From NCBI GenBank assembly GCA_000514715.1, contig AZWL01000022.1:43611-107610 (forward strand): a stretch of DNA of 64,000 bases. Reading direction: 5' to 3'. This document shows, in pieces, positions 60,110-64,000 of the stretch. The position numbers were made by a program, and so were the translations under genes. The stretch's first letter is position 1. Every line of letters begins with the position of its first letter. The notes beneath the pieces are model-generated. The model saw only the letters and a program-made list of their open reading frames with translations. It searched no databases and was not told where the DNA came from. Origin of the DNA: Streptomyces sp. CNH099. GTDB lineage: Bacteria > Actinomycetota > Actinomycetes > Streptomycetales > Streptomycetaceae.

Positions 60110-61846
60110 TTAAGAGGGCGGACCAGCAGCCGTCGGGCGTCGGGTGAGGGTGACAGTGAGCCAAGGGTCGACGTGGATGAGGAGATTCATCCGGGCTTCG
60201 TCCGCTGAGCCTTCAAGGTTGTACTGCTGGGCAAGTCGCCATATGTCTTGCGGGTGCTCGGAGGTCATGCGCAGTTGAGCGGGGGGAGGCGACACCGGTA
60301 GTTGGCCGAGGGCGGCATCCTCGGCTAGGACAAGGTTGCCGTAGGCGGCCCAGCGCTGCCCGTAACGGTCGGAACGTACACCGAAGACGTCCTGCAGGAG
60401 TTGGCGCACACGTGCCACATCGGTCACGGTCAGGTAGGTGCCCAGCAGTTGTGCCTCCGGCGGACTGGGCTGCTGGCTAGGCGGGTCAGCGGCCCGGTGG
60501 ACGGAGTGCAGCAGGTGCAGCCGCTGGCCGTCTTCGGTGAGAAGGCGTGCCCAGCGTCCTGCCCACTGCCCGGCACGGGTGTCATGTTGGGCTTCGACGC
60601 GTGCGGCGCGCCGGTAAGGGACGGAAAGAGGGCTTCCTGGCGGTGCATCGGCCAGTCGGGCGGTGAATTCGGTGAGAGCGAAATGTGCCTGCTCCGCTGT
60701 GGGGGGCCGCTGGCGTGGTGAGGCGGGTCGGGCCAGCAGGTTCTGCGCGATTTTGGTCAGCAAGGGGCGGTCTTGGATGTTGCGTCCGTTGGCTCCGAGC
60801 CATTCTTGTCCCAGTGCTGCTCCGAGCAGGCTGGAGGTCATGGAGGCGAGGGTGTCGGTATCCGCGCCCTGCAACCGGGCGGCGGAGGCAAGGGCGTGCT
60901 CGGGGCTGGCGGCTGAGCGTGCAGCGAGGTAGGCGGCTGCTCCTGCGCACAAGGTGCCCGATCCGCGGGACCTGGTCGACGTGAGGCCTTGCGATTTCAA
61001 AAACGTGGTCGGGGCGCTGACGGCGCCGCCGTTGAGTTCCTTGCGTGCGAGTGCGAGAAACTCCTCGACCTCACCGGCGGTTGTCAGCCACAGCTGGTCG
61101 ATGGGCTGCTTGAGTGCCTGAGCTGCACCGTGCTGCCATTCATCGGGCAGGCTTTTGAAGAAGGGCTTGTCCCACTGGGAGATGTTGTCCAGCAATGCTT
61201 CGATCAGCCAGCCGTAGGCCAGGGGGGCGGGTTGGCGCATACTCAGCCAGAGCGCGTGGGCATGGACCAAGGCGCCGAGCAGTGCGCGGGGGTGGCCGTG
61301 GGTGGTGGCGGCATCGCGGACGACATCGAGGGCCAGAGCATCGAAGCTGGCATCGCCATGGTGGCGGATGACGTGCGGTGCGACACGCATGGCGGCGCCG
61401 TTGGCGCCGGTGGCGAAGTACTGGTGGACCTCGCGGTCGTTTCCTGCCCACGGTGGTTGTCCTCGTGCCCATGCTTTACAGGCGCGTTTGACGCTGGCAC
61501 CGGCGCCACGCTCGTAGAGCGGCAGGAAGGGCCACTCCACGCGCTGCAGCCAGGTGAGCCACTCGTCGCCGGCGGTGTGCAGGGCCCGCCCCACAGCGAT
61601 GATCATTTGGGTGTCGTCGCTGTAATCACCGGCCCTGATCACTTCGGTGAAGGGCCTGAACCGACTGCCTGCGATGCGCTCCCAGGAGACGAACTGAGCC
61701 GTCTCCTGCTCCGCGGGTCGGTGACGGGTACGGTCCCGGCGTTCATGCGGCCAGCCCAGCGCATCACCCACGGCGGCAGCTAGCACCATACCGACGGCAC
61801 GGTCGGCCCAGGGGTGCGGCTGGGATACCTGGTTCACGGTGGTCAC
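60110..61846 (-). CDS. ADP-ribosylglycohydrolase (ARH/DraG family), proposed antitoxin
   Basis: A 578-residue protein from a GTG overlapping the DarT stop (GTGA). The ARH fold covers about residues 12-355: AVGDALGWPHE; metal-binding S-D-D at 76-78 in GDYSDDTQMIIAVG; GANGAAMRVAPHVI; and second metal site D329-T-D331 in LQGADTDTLASM. All residues needed for binuclear magnesium catalysis are visible. Such enzymes remove ADP-ribose from proteins and, in some cases, other targets. A C-terminal extension of about 190 residues has no recognised domain. Coupling to the DarT gene suggests it reverses or restrains that modification. Confidence 0.9.
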   Translation of the reverse strand: MTTVNQVSQPHPWADRAVGMVLAAAVGDALGWPHERRDRTRHRPAEQETAQFVSWERIAGSRFRPFTEVIRAGDYSDDTQMIIAVGRALHTAGDEWLTWLQRVEWPFLPLYERGAGASVKRACKAWARGQPPWAGNDREVHQYFATGANGAAMRVAPHVIRHHGDASFDALALDVVRDAATTHGHPRALLGALVHAHALWLSMRQPAPLAYGWLIEALLDNISQWDKPFFKSLPDEWQHGAAQALKQPIDQLWLTTAGEVEEFLALARKELNGGAVSAPTTFLKSQGLTSTRSRGSGTLCAGAAAYLAARSAASPEHALASAARLQGADTDTLASMTSSLLGAALGQEWLGANGRNIQDRPLLTKIAQNLLARPASPRQRPPTAEQAHFALTEFTARLADAPPGSPLSVPYRRAARVEAQHDTRAGQWAGRWARLLTEDGQRLHLLHSVHRAADPPSQQPSPPEAQLLGTYLTVTDVARVRQLLQDVFGVRSDRYGQRWAAYGNLVLAEDAALGQLPVSPPPAQLRMTSEHPQDIWRLAQQYNLEGSADEARMNLLIHVDPWLTVTLTRRPTAAGPPS

Positions 61847-62544
61847 TCTGCCAGAGATGACTTGGCGACGAAGGGACGCTCAGCGGGACGACGTCCAGCC
61901 CGCACGGTCCGGCTGAGACGACGCTTGTCGAACAGGTCGGGAGCGATGACCAACGGCGGCAGAACGGCATCCATCTCGAGATGCAAAGTCAGCCGGTAGT
62001 GCTCGAGCTGAGCCTGCGCTGCATCCTTGACGATCACGCCTCGCACACAGCTCAGTGAGACTGGGCCGGGCAGGAGGACCTCCGCCTGGTCATCGGTGGG
62101 CCACCAATCCGGGTGCTCGGCAGAGCGCACCCGGATGGCGTTCCCGGAGACCGTCGCGTCGAACAGAGCCATGAAGGCGGCAAAGCCGCTGTTGACGTCT
62201 CGTCCGCGTCCCCGGGCGGCGTTGTACGGGCAGAACATCGCTCCCGGGAGGCCAAGAAGCGCCGGGTCCAGATCCAGGATCACCCACTCCTTGAAGTGCG
62301 GATCTTCGGCCATGGCCCGATCCAGATACCACGTATTCGGATACTCGATGCTGCAGTTGATCTTATCCGGGTGGCCGTCCAGGCGTTCCGGGTCTGTGGG
62401 CCGGAAACCCTCGGTGCTCGCCCGCAGGGTCGCTGCGTCACGGATCTCACCGGTGGCAAGAATATGAGCGAGGTTCGCGGACTTGGTGAAGTGACACAAC
62501 CGTGTGATACCGCGACGCTGCGCCTCGGCCCGGATCGCGTTCAT
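61843..62544 (-). CDS. DarT-family (DUF4433) DNA ADP-ribosyltransferase, proposed toxin
   Basis: A 233-residue protein whose ATG overlaps the helicase stop (ATGA). It shows the DarT pattern: CHFTKSANLAHILATGEI at the N-terminus (His18-Phe19, NAD-binding), a middle SIEYPNTWYLDRAM, and DQAEVLLPGPVSL with Glu155 at the expected catalytic position. DarT enzymes attach ADP-ribose to thymidine (or guanosine in some branches) in single-stranded DNA, blocking replication. The middle differs from the YFNPRSPM-type text of well-known DarT2, so base and sequence specificity may differ. No TTA codons occur. Confidence 0.85.
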   Translation of the reverse strand: MNAIRAEAQRRGITRLCHFTKSANLAHILATGEIRDAATLRASTEGFRPTDPERLDGHPDKINCSIEYPNTWYLDRAMAEDPHFKEWVILDLDPALLGLPGAMFCPYNAARGRGRDVNSGFAAFMALFDATVSGNAIRVRSAEHPDWWPTDDQAEVLLPGPVSLSCVRGVIVKDAAQAQLEHYRLTLHLEMDAVLPPLVIAPDLFDKRRLSRTVRAGRRPAERPFVAKSSLAE

Positions 62545-63989
62545 GGCGAGAGTTTAAGGAACAGGTCTGACATCTCGTCGGGCATCAGCGGCGTCAACTC
62601 CCCGGAACGCACGATGATCAAACCAGTGCGTGCGCGGGTCACCGCCACATACAGCTGCCGCGCCTCGCGGGCCATGGCCTCCTCCAGGCCGTGCGCCTCC
62701 ACCTCGGACGGCTTGGGCAGCTCGTCCGCGTCGCACAACGGCAAGATCACCGAGTCGAACTCCAGCCCTTTCGCGGCCGAGTAGGTGCCGTAGTACACAC
62801 CCGGTCCGTGCGGCCACGAGAGGAGGTTCTTGTGCAGGCGGCTGATGCGGTGCCCTCGGTCCAGGTGGCGCCGCAGCTCCGCCTCATGCTCACGAGTGCG
62901 CATGAGCACAGCCACCTGCTGATCCGCGGCCAGATCGTTGGCCAGCTGGGCTGCGTGACGCAGCTGGCCAGATTTATTGGCTACCGTCACGATTGTCGGT
63001 TTCGGGCCGTCCGCGGTGGGTGCCATGGGCTGAACGAGATCGACGTCATCGCGGAAGTGGGGCATATCGGAGATGGCTTGGGCGAGCTGGGCTATCTGCC
63101 GGCTGTTGCGGTAGTTCTGCTCGAACTCGACCTGCTTGGGCACGGCTAGTCCCAACGAACGCCACGACATCCGGCTGCCGTAGATCTGCTGTGCATAGTC
63201 CCCGAAGAACGTCAGCGATCCCTCGGCGGGGATCGCGGCGGCTAAGGAGCGGATCATCTCGGGGGTGAAGTCTTGGCCCTCGTCGACCACGACATGGCGG
63301 TAGCGCCGGGCGGAGGTGTCCGCCTTGAGCATCGAGAGCACGACCGAGGCCAGATCGTCCCAGTCCTGGCTGTAGCCGGCCTGGCCGCGCAGGTCTGCGT
63401 AGCGGCGGTAGACCTCGTGGACCACGGCACGGTCTGCGGGCGCCAGGGCTGTGCCTCTGCCTACCCGGCGCGCACCGTTGATGTAGGTGTCCTTGTCGGT
63501 GATGCCGTGACCTGCCATCCAGTGCAGTTCGTCCAGGAAGAAGCCCAAAGGGCGCCTGGCCACAGCTCGCTGCGTAGTGTTGCGGATCTCCGACAGTGCC
63601 TTGTCCACCAACGCGGGCTTGTTGGAGTAGATGGAGACGGGCTGATCGGTTGCGTGCCTGAGATACCCCCGGGCGAACCGGTGGTAGTTCTCCACAGTCA
63701 GATGCGGGCTGGCAGCGCCGATGGCCCGCAGGTAAGTGACCAGGGCCCGGTTGAAGGTGACGAGCAGTGTCGGGCCACCGATCCCCGGAGCCCCACAGAG
63801 ATAGCGGGCGCGATGGACTGCCATCGTTGTCTTCCCGCTGCCCGCGGTGCCTAAGACCACCAAGTGCCCCTGGGCCGTCAAGTACACGACCTCGCGCTGC
63901 TTGCCTTTCGGCTCCGGAAGTGCGACCCCCACCAGGTCAGTATGACGCAGCAGAGGCTGCTGCGCATGGCAAGACGAACTCCAGGGCAC
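62541..63989 (-). CDS. Superfamily 1 (UvrD/Rep-like) helicase
   Basis: A 482-residue helicase. Motif I is LGTAGSGKTTMAVHRA, II (Walker B) RHVVVDEGQDFTPEM, III LTFFGDYAQQIYG, IV EFEQNYRNSRQIAQLA, V GTYSAAKGLEFDSVILP and VI ARQLYVAVTRARTGLIIV; all are intact. It lacks the large accessory domains of full UvrD (about 720 residues). The first start (GTG 63989) is 11 bp from the window edge and GTG 63932 gives MGVALPEPKGKQ, so the true start is unsure. Two TTA codons (residues 46 and 249) suggest bldA dependence. It is first of three overlapping genes. Confidence 0.9.
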   Translation of the reverse strand: MPWSSSCHAQQPLLRHTDLVGVALPEPKGKQREVVYLTAQGHLVVLGTAGSGKTTMAVHRARYLCGAPGIGGPTLLVTFNRALVTYLRAIGAASPHLTVENYHRFARGYLRHATDQPVSIYSNKPALVDKALSEIRNTTQRAVARRPLGFFLDELHWMAGHGITDKDTYINGARRVGRGTALAPADRAVVHEVYRRYADLRGQAGYSQDWDDLASVVLSMLKADTSARRYRHVVVDEGQDFTPEMIRSLAAAIPAEGSLTFFGDYAQQIYGSRMSWRSLGLAVPKQVEFEQNYRNSRQIAQLAQAISDMPHFRDDVDLVQPMAPTADGPKPTIVTVANKSGQLRHAAQLANDLAADQQVAVLMRTREHEAELRRHLDRGHRISRLHKNLLSWPHGPGVYYGTYSAAKGLEFDSVILPLCDADELPKPSEVEAHGLEEAMAREARQLYVAVTRARTGLIIVRSGELTPLMPDEMSDLFLKLSP

Positions 63990-64000
63990 GCACGATGCGG

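Overview
The window is very GC-rich and dense in ATG/GTG/TTG starts, with Actinobacteria-only families (DUF3000, DUF5709, DUF397, HemQ, PrcB, the SAV2148-type HEPN family). Its gene order, from the fadA/fadB pair through RNase D, DUF3000, hemE, hemQ/hemY and murC/msrB, points to a Streptomyces chromosome. No tRNA, rRNA or CRISPR array was seen.

Bases 1-22,100 are core. They hold a beta-oxidation pair, RNase D, a LuxR-type regulator, DUF3000 and the heme genes hemE, hemQ and hemY of the coproporphyrin-dependent pathway. A PhoX-type phosphatase with a PHO-box-like direct repeat, an AFG1/ZapE ATPase, murC and msrB follow. Bases 22,190-34,200 are carbohydrate-related: a GH26 mannanase behind a perfect CebR-type palindrome, and a long, mostly overlapping operon (CUT2 ABC importer, two FGGY kinases, a histidine phosphatase, a 2-hydroxyacid dehydrogenase, a secreted protein) divergent from a DeoR-type regulator.

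Bases 34,200-51,400 are mixed. They hold DUF5709, a flavohemoprotein, a two-gene TPR/glycan-modification operon, a proteasome beta-subunit paralogue with no partner, an ECF41 sigma factor with its epimerase partner and a matching promoter, an APH(6)-like kinase, DUF397, a secreted trypsin-like protease, a SAV2148-type protein, a DnaQ-like exonuclease, an Erm rRNA methyltransferase, a nucleotidyltransferase and an MFS exporter.

From about 52,700 to the end the character changes. An ABC exporter has lost its 5' third, base composition is visibly less GC-rich, TTA codons appear, and two insertion sequences are present. This accessory region carries a giant secreted lysozyme-like/SGNH protein, a lipoprotein, an intact IS630-type element, a decayed IS5-type element and, at the right end, three translationally coupled genes: an SF1 helicase, a DarT-family DNA ADP-ribosyltransferase and an ADP-ribosylglycohydrolase. 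That operon is the best candidate for a new system. It resembles a DarTG toxin-antitoxin or phage-defence module in which an ARH-fold hydrolase replaces the macrodomain antitoxin and a UvrD-like helicase has been added.
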